From NCBI GenBank assembly GCA_945877085.1, contig CAMCQV010000005.1, forward strand, positions 1 to 44,664: a stretch of 44,664 nt of DNA, given 5' to 3'. The notes under the pieces are model-generated. The model was not told the DNA's origin. It was given only the letters and a program-made list of their open reading frames with translations, and did no database searches. Shown one piece after another: positions 1 to 7,816 of the stretch. Source of the DNA: Chitinophaga pinensis (lineage in GTDB: Bacteria > Bacteroidota > Bacteroidia > Chitinophagales > Chitinophagaceae). The position numbers and the translations under genes were made by a program. The stretch's first letter is position 1; every line of letters starts with the position of its first letter.

Positions 1-17
1 AGTTACGCTTTTATCCC

Positions 18-25
18 TATCTTTG
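18..25 (+). promoter_or_regulatory. -7 promoter box of rpsO
   Basis: The sequence TATCTTTG matches the Bacteroidota -7 consensus TAnnTTTG. It would start transcription near base 30 and give a leader of about 58 bases before rpsO. The -33 element would fall at or beyond the window edge, so it cannot be judged. Confidence 0.6.
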
Positions 26-87
26 CAGCCGAAATAAACAAAACAAAACCGTAGTTAATTGTTAACTACAATAAAAGAAGTTCCACA

Positions 88-360
88 ATGTCTAACTTAA
101 CAACAGAGAAAAAAGCAAGCATTTTTGCTGAATTTGGTGGTAAAGCAACTAACACAGGTTCAATTGAAGGTCAAATTGCTTTATTAACACAACGTATCGC
201 GCACATTTCTGGTCATTTAAAGGCCAACCACAAAGACCATTCTACTCAAAGAGGTTTAATGCAATTAGTGGGTCAGCGTAAGCGTTTATTGGTTTATTTG
301 CAAAAACATAACCTAACTGGTTACCGTGCACTAATTGAGAAATTAGGCTTAAGAAAATAA
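88..360 (+). CDS. rpsO: 30S ribosomal protein S15
   Basis: Primary 16S rRNA-binding protein of the small subunit platform, which helps bring in S6, S18 and S11. The 90-residue length is typical. The S15 signature is visible as [11 protein letters not shown] in the middle, followed by a basic stretch ([14 protein letters not shown]) that contacts rRNA, and the protein ends in LGLRK as the family usually does. The ATG lies about 60 bases after a TAnnTTTG promoter box. The next gene is pnp, a very common bacterial neighbour. A hairpin lies between them. No irregularity seen. Confidence 0.98.
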   Translation: MSNLTTEKKASIFAEFGGKATNTGSIEGQIALLTQRIAHISGHLKANHKDHSTQRGLMQLVGQRKRLLVYLQKHNLTGYRALIEKLGLRK

Positions 361-383
361 TCAAGAACTACTTATAATAGCTG

Positions 384-409
384 TCCCAACTGTACTACTA
401 CGGTTGGGA
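384..409 (+). other. Hairpin between rpsO and pnp
   Basis: TCCCAAC (384-390) pairs with GTTGGGA (403-409) around a 12-base loop. No U-run follows, so it is a poor intrinsic terminator. In E. coli a stem-loop in the rpsO-pnp spacer is an RNase III processing site that controls pnp. By position this hairpin could act similarly or attenuate transcription, but that is inference. Confidence 0.45.
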
Positions 410-496
410 TTAGTTGTTTATAAGCGATTGTTTATTTGCACATCGTTTTTGTAATAGATTCAATAGCGGTCTTTCTAACACACCAAAATTTTAAAA

Positions 497-2650
497 ATGT
501 TATCACAACCAAAATCAGTAAAATTCGAGATCAATCCAGGTCAAGAAATTTTCATAGAAACAGGTAAACTAGCGCGTCAATCAGACGGAGCAGTTACCAT
601 CAGACAAGGCAATTGTATTTTATTAGCAACTGTTGTTGCCAATAAAGATCCTAGAGACGGACAAGATTTCTTTCCATTGAGCGTAGATTACCAAGAGAAG
701 TTTGCATCTGCAGGCCGTATCCCTGGTTCTTTCTTTAAAAGAGAAGCACGTTTAAATGATTACGAAATTTTAACTAGCCGTTTAATTGATCGTGCATTAA
801 GACCTTTATTCCCAGAAGACTACTTGTGCGATGTACAAGTTTTAATATCATTGATTTCTAGCGACGATAACGTGATGCCAGATTCATTAGCTTGTTTAGC
901 AGCATCTGCAGCTTTAGCAGTATCTAATATTCCTATTAAAGAAATTATTTCTGAAGTAAGAATTGCAAAGATCGATGGCAAATTTGTAATCAATCCTTCT
1001 AAAGCTGAATTGGCTAAATGTGCATTAGAATTTATCATTGCTGCTACAGACAAGAACTTGATGATGGTGGAAGGTGAGGCGAAAGAATGTTCTGAGGAAG
1101 AATTAGTACAATGTTTAGAAATTGCACACGAAGCTATCCGCAAGCAAATTAAAGCACAAGCTGAATTAAGAAAATTAGTGGGTATCACAGAACTACGTGA
1201 TTATAAAAAACCAGAACAAGACGAAGCGATCCGTGAAAAAGTATATGCATTTGCAAAAGCAAAAGTAGACGCTATTGCAAGATTAGGTTCTGCAAAACAT
1301 GAGCGTAGTGATGCATTCACAGCAGTGAAAAAAGAAATCATGGAACATTTAGGTGCTGATATTACAGACTTGCAAAAGAAATTAGCTGGTAAGTATTATG
1401 AGGACTTGAAATGGGAAGTGGTTAGAGATATGATGGTGGATAGTCGTATTCGTTTAGACGGTCGTAAATTGGATGAAGTGCGTCCTTTAGCGATGGAGAT
1501 TGGTCCATTACCTACACCGCACGGTTCTTCTTTGTTTACAAGAGGAGAAACACAATCTTTAACAACTGTTACTTTAGGAACTAAATTAGACGAGTTGATG
1601 CAAGAAACTGCAGCAAGTGCAGAATATGCAAAATTCTTCTTACACTATAATTTCCCTCCATTCTCTACAGGCGAAGTGAAAATGATGCGTGGTGTTGGTC
1701 GTCGTGAAGTCGGACATGGTAACTTAGCAATGCGTTCTTTAAAGCAAATGTTACCTGATAGCACCGTATTCCCTTACACATTACGTGTGGTGTCTGATAT
1801 CTTAGAATCAAATGGTTCTTCATCAATGGCGACTGTTTGTGCTGGTTCATTGGCATTAATGGATGCAGGTGTGCCTATTCCAAAACACGTAAGTGGTGTG
1901 GCAATGGGATTGATTTCTAGAGAAGATGGTAAGTATGCAATCTTAACAGATATCTTAGGTGATGAAGATCATTTAGGAGATATGGATTTCAAAGTAACTG
2001 GTACACGCGATGGTATCTGCGGTGTTCAAATGGACATCAAAGTAGATGGCTTAAGCATGGACATTATGAGAGAAGCATTATCTCAAGCAAGAAAAGGTCG
2101 TTTACATATTTTGGATGCAATGTATGAGTGTACACCAGCTGCACGTGCAGATGTGAAGCCTCATGCTCCAAGAATGGTTAAGATCATCATCGATAAAGAA
2201 TTCATTGGTGCTGTAATCGGACCAGGTGGAAAGATCATCCAAGAAATGCAAAGAACGACTGGAGCAACAATTAATATCGAAGAAGTGGGTAACCATGGTG
2301 AAGTAAGTATCTTCTCTGCAAACAAAGAGAGCTTGGATGCTGCAGTAAGATGGATCAATGGTATTGTAGCAGTTCCTGAAATTGGAGACGAATACGAAGG
2401 TGTTGTGAAAGGTGTTAAAGAGTTCGGTGCTTTCGTTGAATTTATGCCAGGCAAACAAGGTTTATTACACATTAGTGAAATTAGTTGGAAGCGTTTGGAA
2501 ACAATGGAAGGTATCTTTAACGAAGGCGATACTGTGAAAGTGAAATTAATTGGATTAGACCCTAAGACAGGCAAGTTCAAATTAAGTCACAAAGCTTTAT
2601 TACCTCGTCCTGAGCAAGCGCCTCGTGAAGACCGCGGTCCTCAACAATAG
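497..2650 (+). CDS. pnp: Polyribonucleotide nucleotidyltransferase (PNPase)
   Basis: Phosphorolytic 3'-to-5' exoribonuclease of mRNA decay; it releases nucleoside diphosphates and can also add tails. Full length at 717 residues. Domain order is canonical: first RNase PH-like domain, all-helical linker, second RNase PH domain (about 320-540, with RLDGRKLDEVRPLA at its start), a KH domain at about 557-615 with its GxxG loop as GPGG at 575-578, and an S1 RNA-binding domain at about 629-701. The tail after S1 is short and charged. It follows rpsO, from which it is separated by 136 bases with a hairpin, and is followed by a strong terminator. No damage seen. Confidence 0.98.
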   Translation: MLSQPKSVKFEINPGQEIFIETGKLARQSDGAVTIRQGNCILLATVVANKDPRDGQDFFPLSVDYQEKFASAGRIPGSFFKREARLNDYEILTSRLIDRALRPLFPEDYLCDVQVLISLISSDDNVMPDSLACLAASAALAVSNIPIKEIISEVRIAKIDGKFVINPSKAELAKCALEFIIAATDKNLMMVEGEAKECSEEELVQCLEIAHEAIRKQIKAQAELRKLVGITELRDYKKPEQDEAIREKVYAFAKAKVDAIARLGSAKHERSDAFTAVKKEIMEHLGADITDLQKKLAGKYYEDLKWEVVRDMMVDSRIRLDGRKLDEVRPLAMEIGPLPTPHGSSLFTRGETQSLTTVTLGTKLDELMQETAASAEYAKFFLHYNFPPFSTGEVKMMRGVGRREVGHGNLAMRSLKQMLPDSTVFPYTLRVVSDILESNGSSSMATVCAGSLALMDAGVPIPKHVSGVAMGLISREDGKYAILTDILGDEDHLGDMDFKVTGTRDGICGVQMDIKVDGLSMDIMREALSQARKGRLHILDAMYECTPAARADVKPHAPRMVKIIIDKEFIGAVIGPGGKIIQEMQRTTGATINIEEVGNHGEVSIFSANKESLDAAVRWINGIVAVPEIGDEYEGVVKGVKEFGAFVEFMPGKQGLLHISEISWKRLETMEGIFNEGDTVKVKLIGLDPKTGKFKLSHKALLPRPEQAPREDRGPQQ

Positions 2651-2676
2651 ATTACAAGTTTTACAGCTTTAAATAT

Positions 2677-2709
2677 AAAATGCCCCGCAAATCGCTGGGC
2701 ATTTTTTTG
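2677..2709 (+). terminator. Intrinsic terminator after pnp
   Basis: AAAATGCCC (2677-2685) pairs with GGGCATTTT (2697-2705), with further inner GC pairing, and the downstream arm runs into a stretch of seven T. It shares the motif ATAAAATGCCCCG with the terminator after clpC. Confidence 0.9.
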
Positions 2710-2748
2710 TAGCTAACTTTACTTTGTATCTAATTAAAAGCTTGAAGG

Positions 2749-2829
2749 ATATTGGAGTAAATACTATTCCGTAGCGAACATTCGAGCGAAGCGAGCTGAG
2801 AGCCAAGGGATAGGTATTTATTCCAATAT
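2749..2829. repeat. Long imperfect hairpin in the pnp-prmA gap (first of two)
   Basis: The arms 2749-2764 and 2814-2829 pair over 16 positions with one G-T wobble. Weaker pairing continues inward to 2770/2808, interrupted by two mismatches. The loop region contains the partly repetitive string GAGCGAAGCGAGC. It lies after the pnp terminator and before prmA, in a 313-bp gap with no convincing ORF. It may be a REP-like or other palindromic repeat, or the fold of a small RNA; no U-tract suggests a terminator. Confidence 0.6.
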
Positions 2830-2853
2830 TTAAATTTAAAAAAATTAATTATA

Positions 2854-2929
2854 AGTATAAAAGATAGCTACCCCTCATCCTCATGCGGAAGGAACCGAAA
2901 TCGGCTTCGGGGGTACTATCTTTTATACT
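2854..2929. repeat. Long near-perfect hairpin upstream of prmA (second of two)
   Basis: AGTATAAAAGATAG (2854-2867) pairs exactly with CTATCTTTTATACT (2916-2929). After one unpaired C (2868), TACCCC (2869-2874) pairs with GGGGTA (2910-2915). This is a 20-bp stem with one bulge. The 35-base head can fold again, with CCGA at 2895-2898 pairing with TCGG at 2901-2904. It ends 34 bases before the prmA start codon, so it could be a mobile-type palindrome, a structured leader or a small RNA. There is no terminal U-run. Confidence 0.7.
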
Positions 2930-2963
2930 ACGTAAGTTTATAAATTATTAAAAAATCAAACAT

Positions 2964-3854
2964 ATGTCCAAAGAATACATTCAAATCGCCTTCGACTTTA
3001 GCAACCAGGATCAATTTGATATGCTCGTGGCTGAACTATCTGACCTTGGCTTTGAAGGCTTTAATGAAGAAGCATTAGAGGAAGGGCAGAATGATGGCGT
3101 TGACCTAACTAATGGATTAGGTGTGGGTGCTGGGCATTGTAAAACCTTTATGTTGTCCAATCAATTTGATGCTGAATTAGTACAAAATGAATTAGATTTT
3201 ATATTTAATAAATATGATTTAACTTATTTAAAATCAGTAATTAAGGAACAAAATTGGAATGCTATTTGGGAATCAAATTTTGATCCTATTAGGGTGGGTG
3301 ACTTCGTTGGAATCAGGGCCCATTTTCATCCTGAGTTTGAACCTATAGTGGCACATGATATTAAAATAACGCCCAAAATGAGTTTTGGTACTGGACACCA
3401 TCCAACCACTTATTCTATGATTGAGTTAATGCAAAAGATCGATTTTAAAGCTAAATCGGTCTATGACTTTGGTACCGGAACAGGTATACTCGCCATTTTA
3501 GCCGAAAAACTAGGGGCAAATCAAGTACATGCGGTAGACAATGATGACTGGTGTATAGAAAACGCGGCTGAGAACATCCTTAACAATGCATCCAAGGTGA
3601 TCACCATTGAAAAAGTGGAATCTGCTTTGCAAAAAGCTCAATTTGATATTGTACTAGCCAACGTCAATAGACATATCATAGAAGCTAATATGGACGAATT
3701 AACTCAAATTGGGAAACCCGGGGGAATTTTAGTACTTAGTGGTTTACTCACTGAAGATCAATCAGATATAATCAAATTAACCAAGTCTAAAGGATGGCAA
3801 TTTCATGAAGCACAACCCTTAAATGGATGGGTTAGTTTAATGTTTAAAAGGTAA
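2964..3854 (+). CDS. prmA: Ribosomal protein L11 methyltransferase
   Basis: SAM-dependent enzyme that trimethylates ribosomal protein L11 at several amino groups. It is 296 residues long, as expected. An N-terminal substrate-recognition domain (about 1-110) is followed by the methyltransferase core. The family motif FGTGHHPTT begins at residue 141, the SAM-binding motif DFGTGTG at 168-174, and the catalytic-face motif ANVNRH at 232-237. The ATG follows an A/T-rich leader after the long hairpin at 2854-2929. plsY follows on the same strand after 76 bases and has its own -7 box. Confidence 0.95.
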   Translation: MSKEYIQIAFDFSNQDQFDMLVAELSDLGFEGFNEEALEEGQNDGVDLTNGLGVGAGHCKTFMLSNQFDAELVQNELDFIFNKYDLTYLKSVIKEQNWNAIWESNFDPIRVGDFVGIRAHFHPEFEPIVAHDIKITPKMSFGTGHHPTTYSMIELMQKIDFKAKSVYDFGTGTGILAILAEKLGANQVHAVDNDDWCIENAAENILNNASKVITIEKVESALQKAQFDIVLANVNRHIIEANMDELTQIGKPGGILVLSGLLTEDQSDIIKLTKSKGWQFHEAQPLNGWVSLMFKR

Positions 3855-3902
3855 GGGCATGTCTTAATTTAGAGGACTAACAGGTATTATTTTTAATGAT
3901 TG

Positions 3903-3910
3903 TATATTTG
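3903..3910 (+). promoter_or_regulatory. -7 promoter box of plsY
   Basis: TATATTTG matches TAnnTTTG exactly, 20 bases before the plsY ATG. No clear -33 TTG was seen at the usual distance. Confidence 0.55.
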
Positions 3911-3930
3911 CCTACCCCAAACATGAACAC

Positions 3931-4563
3931 ATGAATGAAATAATGCTTGTAGTGCTTGCTTACCTCCTAGGTTCTATTCCTACATCTATTTGGGTAAGTA
4001 AAGCTGTTTTTGGTATAGACATTCGCGACTATGGTAGTGGAAATCCGGGTGCAACCAACACATTCAGAGTCTTAGGTTCTAAATGGGGTACATTTGTAAT
4101 GATCGTTGATATTTCAAAAGGCGTGATTGCCACCTCCTTATACATTCTTATTCCCTTTTATTTACAAAATGAGCTGGCTAGAACCAATTTCATGATTATT
4201 TTAGGATTAGCAGCAGTATTAGGTCATATTTTCCCAATATGGGCCGATTTTAAAGGTGGTAAAGGCGTTGCTACCATCTTAGGGATGGCTTTGGCCATTC
4301 AGCCCATCGTGGCGCTCATCTGTATAGTTGTGTTTTTGATTACACTGTTCACAACCAGATTTGTTTCCTTGAGTTCTATGTTAGCTAGTATCGTCTTTAT
4401 GGTATTGATCTTATTTATTTTCAAAGAAAAGGAAACCTCCTATAGAGTATTTGCCATTATAGTTGCTTTAATGGTGGTGGTAACGCACCAAAAGAATATA
4501 GGTAGACTCCTGAATGGAAAAGAAAACAAGGCACCATTGTTCAAAAAAAATAGAAAAACGTAG
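3931..4563 (+). CDS. plsY: Acyl-phosphate:glycerol-3-phosphate acyltransferase PlsY
   Basis: Integral membrane enzyme that transfers an acyl group from acyl-phosphate to glycerol-3-phosphate, the first acylation of phospholipid synthesis. It is 210 residues with about five hydrophobic segments. Two diagnostic conserved loops are visible: YGSGNPGATN (34-43), and GHIFPIWADFKGGKGVAT ending at residue 115, whose glycine-rich part binds phosphate. A basic tail (KKNRKT) ends the protein. It has its own promoter box. Its usual partner plsX is not in the window. Confidence 0.96.
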   Translation: MNEIMLVVLAYLLGSIPTSIWVSKAVFGIDIRDYGSGNPGATNTFRVLGSKWGTFVMIVDISKGVIATSLYILIPFYLQNELARTNFMIILGLAAVLGHIFPIWADFKGGKGVATILGMALAIQPIVALICIVVFLITLFTTRFVSLSSMLASIVFMVLILFIFKEKETSYRVFAIIVALMVVVTHQKNIGRLLNGKENKAPLFKKNRKT

Positions 4564-4657
4564 GATTAAGCGTTCCGAATGGTTTTATTTTTAATTGACT
4601 ATCAACGAATTAGAAAGATTTATTCAATTTTCTATTCGCAACTACGAGGAAATTGCT

Positions 4658-4665
4658 TAACTTTA
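4658..4665 (+). promoter_or_regulatory. Possible -7 box of the OmdA-family gene
   Basis: TAACTTTA differs from TAnnTTTG only at the last base and lies 24 bases before the ATG at 4690. It supports that ATG over the in-frame ATG at 4579, which would lie upstream of the box. Confidence 0.4.
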
Positions 4666-4689
4666 CAATCCTTAAAAATCCTAACATTT

Positions 4690-5358
4690 ATGTCGATAAG
4701 TCAGAATATTTTGGAGAAATTACAGTTAAAGGATGAGAAAAACCTACTGATTCAAGGTTTACCATCAAGTGTAGAGAAGCAATTTGCTAAGTTGAATTAC
4801 TGTAAGAATCTGACACCTTTGTTAAAGACAAGAAAAATTGATTTCGCTCTAATTTTCGCAATCAACCAATTGCAATTAAACAATATTCTAAAAGAAGTAT
4901 TCTCAGCATTGACGCATGAGAGTAAATTATGGATTGCCTATCCTAAAACAAGTTCAAAGATCGTTTCAGATTTGAATAGAGATGCAAGCTGGGAAATTTT
5001 AGCCAACAATGAATATGAAGCGATCCGTCAAGTGACTTTGGATCATGTATGGACCGCATTGCGTTTTACAAAATACGACCAAATTCCAAATAGAAATAGA
5101 GCATTTGTAGGTTTTAAATCTCCAAATATTGAGATTGATGATTTCGAAAAAAGATTGATTGCTTTACCAATTGAAGTAGAGAAATTATTTCAATCACACG
5201 AAGAGGCAAGAGAATTCTTTACTTCTCTTTCGATCATCAATCAAAAGGAATATTTAAGTTGGATCAATGGGGCTAAAAAAGAAGAAACCAAGCAAAAGCG
5301 TTTAGAAGCGACTTTAGAAAAGTTGATTGCTGGTAAGCAGAACCCTTCTGAGAAGTAA
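4690..5358 (+). CDS. YdeI/OmpD-associated (OmdA) family protein
   Basis: A 222-residue soluble protein without signal peptide. The C-terminal part (from about LPIEVEKLFQ to the end) has the OmdA/YdeI layout: a helix with AREFFTSLSI, then the hallmark YLSWINGAKKEETKQKRL and a closing ATLEKLIAGK helix. The N-terminal half resembles the DUF3052-like part seen with this domain, but I am less sure of that. The biochemical role of the family is unclear; some members were linked to bacteriocin or peptide resistance. An in-frame ATG exists at 4579, but a -7-like box at 4658 and a poor match of the added residues favour 4690. Confidence 0.75.
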   Translation: MSISQNILEKLQLKDEKNLLIQGLPSSVEKQFAKLNYCKNLTPLLKTRKIDFALIFAINQLQLNNILKEVFSALTHESKLWIAYPKTSSKIVSDLNRDASWEILANNEYEAIRQVTLDHVWTALRFTKYDQIPNRNRAFVGFKSPNIEIDDFEKRLIALPIEVEKLFQSHEEAREFFTSLSIINQKEYLSWINGAKKEETKQKRLEATLEKLIAGKQNPSEK

Positions 5359-5365
5359 ATAAAGG

Positions 5366-5394
5366 ATGCTATTCCTAGCATAGGAATATTGCAT
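5366..5394. terminator. Hairpin between the convergent OmdA gene and dnaG
   Basis: ATGC-TATTCCTA (5366-5377) pairs with TAGGAATA-GCAT (5381-5394) around a GCA loop, with two bulged T. It sits in the 45-bp space between convergent genes and is symmetric enough to work for either. U-runs on both sides are weak, so terminator function is inferred mostly from position. Confidence 0.5.
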
Positions 5395-5403
5395 GATTAA
5401 TCT

Positions 5404-7332
5404 CTATTTAAAAATAACGGTCCCAATAATCTTGGTTAACTCGCGCTCTGCGTCTTTTAGATGCTTGTGTATGTGCAGTAATTGTATTTGTTCCTCTCCA
5501 CTTACTTTCTCCATGTCTTCCTGATTCTGGCGAATCATTTTCTTAATCTTTCTAAGCTTATAGTACAATAAACTCACTTCTACTTCATGTTGAAAACTAC
5601 TTTCAGCAACTACTTTTTTGATACCTAGTTTTTCATTCCATCTTAGACTCAATTCGTGCTCTGGCTCAAAAAGTCCCATCACCAATTGCTGAATCTTTGG
5701 GTCTTCATGGTATTGTAAGGTTTTATGATTGGGCATTTTACCAGTAATCTGCCAATCAAAATAGACTTTAACCAATTGTATCATTTCTTGATTGTCCAAT
5801 GGGAAGGGTTCTAATTCTTCTGCAATCCAAGTAGATGCAAGTCTGCCATCTGCAATGACTTCGTTACCAAATTCAATCAATAATCGTATTAAGTTTTTTT
5901 CGTGTAAAAGATCCTTGTCAAGTACAAGGTCAATATTGTCTATGTCCTGCGTTTCTTGTTGGAAACTAGGCATAAGAATAGCCGCTTCGTCATAGGCCAT
6001 CTTCTTTTCATCTTTCACAATCTTGTCACGCTTAAACTTGTTGACCAATTGTGTTAAACCAGTTTCATCAATGCGAAGGATGTCAGCACATTTTCTTACG
6101 TACTCTTGTAATTTGGTAAAATCTTCGGCCTTATTGATTTTACTTAAAGTCTCCGCCATTTGATTGACTAGACTATTCTTTTTATTTAAATCGTTGCCGA
6201 CTTCTTTTAATTGGACTTCTAATTGGAATAAAATAAAATCCTTTTTTGCAGACTGAACAAAAGCACGGAATGCATTAGGACCCACTTTATTGACATAACT
6301 ATCTGGATCCTCATTGTCTGGTATCAATACTAGTTGTACATTCAATCCTTCCTCTAAAGCCATATCCAATCCCCTTAATGCTGCTTTCACACCAGCTGCA
6401 TCACCGTCATAAATAATCGTTAGGTTCTGTGTATATTTTTTAACCAATCTCAATTGATCGATGGTTAAAGATGTACCACCACTTGCTACCACATTTTCAA
6501 TGCCCGCTTGGTGTAAGCTCACCACATCCGTGTAACCTTCTACCAATAAACATTCATTGGCTTTATCAATGGCAGTTCTCGCAAAATAAGAACCATAAAG
6601 AATTCGACTCTTAACATAAATCTCGTTCTCTGGTGTATTGATATATTTTGGTGAGCGATCATTCTTGGCAATTTGTCTTGCTCCAAAACCAATAATTTTA
6701 CCGGTCGTATTATGAATTGGGAAGATGATACGGTCCCTATAATTATCCTGCCATCCGCCATCGCGTTCTACAACCAAGCCAGTTCTTGCAAATAATTCTG
6801 GATTGAATTGGTTTTGAATCAAGGCTTTCGCTAAGCTATCACGTTCAGAAGGGTTGTATCCAATTTTAAATTTTTCTACAATGGGACGTAAAAAACCACG
6901 ATGCTGCATATAGCTCTGTGCAATGGTGGCACCAGCTTCTTTATCCCAGTATTGTTTGGTAAAAAAGTCCATTGCGAAATGATTGATCGCATATAAACTG
7001 TCTGCAGTTTGTTGTGCTATCTTCTGAGCAGGACTGGTCTCTGTTTCTTCGATTTCAATATTGTATCTCGCAGCCAACCATCTTAAAGCCTCCACATAAC
7101 TATACTTCTCGTGCTCCATCAAAAACGTGATGGTGTTCCCACTCTTGCCGCAGCCAAAACATTTGTAAATTTCTTTGGCAGGAGAAACGGTAAAAGAAGG
7201 CGATTTTTCGTTGTGGAAAGGACAGTTGCCTAAGTAATTAGTGCCTCTTTTCTTTAATTTCACAAATTCACCTACCACATCAATGATGTCAATTCGGCTG
7301 GTAATTTGTTGAATGGTTTGAGGCGTAATCAT
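5404..7332 (-). CDS. dnaG: DNA primase DnaG
   Basis: Makes RNA primers for chromosome replication. At 642 residues it has the three-part bacterial layout. The N-terminal zinc-binding domain has C37, H40, C58 and C61 (CPFH then CFGC). The catalytic core has a Toprim fold with LLVEGYTDVV near residue 262 and the metal-binding DGD of IYDGDAAG near 309. The C-terminal third is less conserved and presumably binds the DnaB helicase. The STAS-like gene lies 27 bases upstream on the same strand, so the two are probably cotranscribed. It converges with the OmdA gene. Confidence 0.97.
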   Translation of the reverse strand: MITPQTIQQITSRIDIIDVVGEFVKLKKRGTNYLGNCPFHNEKSPSFTVSPAKEIYKCFGCGKSGNTITFLMEHEKYSYVEALRWLAARYNIEIEETETSPAQKIAQQTADSLYAINHFAMDFFTKQYWDKEAGATIAQSYMQHRGFLRPIVEKFKIGYNPSERDSLAKALIQNQFNPELFARTGLVVERDGGWQDNYRDRIIFPIHNTTGKIIGFGARQIAKNDRSPKYINTPENEIYVKSRILYGSYFARTAIDKANECLLVEGYTDVVSLHQAGIENVVASGGTSLTIDQLRLVKKYTQNLTIIYDGDAAGVKAALRGLDMALEEGLNVQLVLIPDNEDPDSYVNKVGPNAFRAFVQSAKKDFILFQLEVQLKEVGNDLNKKNSLVNQMAETLSKINKAEDFTKLQEYVRKCADILRIDETGLTQLVNKFKRDKIVKDEKKMAYDEAAILMPSFQQETQDIDNIDLVLDKDLLHEKNLIRLLIEFGNEVIADGRLASTWIAEELEPFPLDNQEMIQLVKVYFDWQITGKMPNHKTLQYHEDPKIQQLVMGLFEPEHELSLRWNEKLGIKKVVAESSFQHEVEVSLLYYKLRKIKKMIRQNQEDMEKVSGEEQIQLLHIHKHLKDAERELTKIIGTVIFK

Positions 7333-7359
7333 AGGAGCGCGAATTTAACAAATCTTAGG

Positions 7360-7764
7360 CTATTCTTGGGTAGAAAACTCCATATCGTCACTATCTAGCA
7401 ATTCACGCTCAATTTCTTCCATTTGAACAATGTCCCAGGCTTCCGTTTCGGTAGGGGTTAGGTTCATGACTTCGCCAAATTCAGTGGAATCTAGGCTGGT
7501 TTGTAAGTGATCTGACAAACAACAAAGTACAAAACTGGTATTATTGTCATAAAACACCTCTTGATGCTGGGCCAAAAGCTCCATAATGCTTAAATCCCAG
7601 TCTTTTACCCCCTCAAGGTTTAAAACTAGGTTTCTTGGGCTATTTGTGCCTAATTTTTTGATCAAATCATTCAATTCTGGCACGAGATTTGAACTAAGAT
7701 TAGGGTCGAGCAAGCTTAAAACAGTGAATTTCTCTTTTGTATCAATTTTATAGTGCATAATCAC
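7360..7764 (-). CDS. Small STAS-like domain protein
   Basis: A 134-residue acidic protein with the alternating strand-helix pattern of STAS/anti-sigma antagonist proteins: an N-terminal strand (KFTVLSLLDPNL), a helix (VPELNDLIKKLG), and the core strand NLVLNLEGVKDWDLS before a helix. In classical antagonists the loop reads DSSG with a phosphorylated serine. Here it is D57-L58-S59-I60, so the usual phospho-site is Leu and the Gly is absent. It may be a structural or partner-binding STAS rather than a phospho-switch. It is probably cotranscribed with dnaG. An ATG at the third codon is an alternative start. The fold call is moderate and the partner unknown. Confidence 0.65.
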   Translation of the reverse strand: MIMHYKIDTKEKFTVLSLLDPNLSSNLVPELNDLIKKLGTNSPRNLVLNLEGVKDWDLSIMELLAQHQEVFYDNNTSFVLCCLSDHLQTSLDSTEFGEVMNLTPTETEAWDIVQMEEIERELLDSDDMEFSTQE

Positions 7765-7816
7765 ATACTTTAGGGTAAAATTATTCGTTTATCTAATAAC
7801 AGCTCGAATAAATTAT

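Noticed and set aside
2161-2580. A 139-codon reading frame on the minus strand inside pnp
   Set aside because: It is antisense to the conserved KH and S1 part of PNPase and its product has no recognisable features; it is a shadow frame.
2749-2829. Reading the first hairpin as a MITE or CRISPR repeat
   Set aside because: I could not see target-site duplications at its edges, and there is no repeat-spacer series; left as an unclassified palindrome.
4579-4689. Extended N-terminus of the OmdA-family protein
   Set aside because: The upstream in-frame ATG lies before a likely -7 box, and the extra residues look like translated non-coding sequence.
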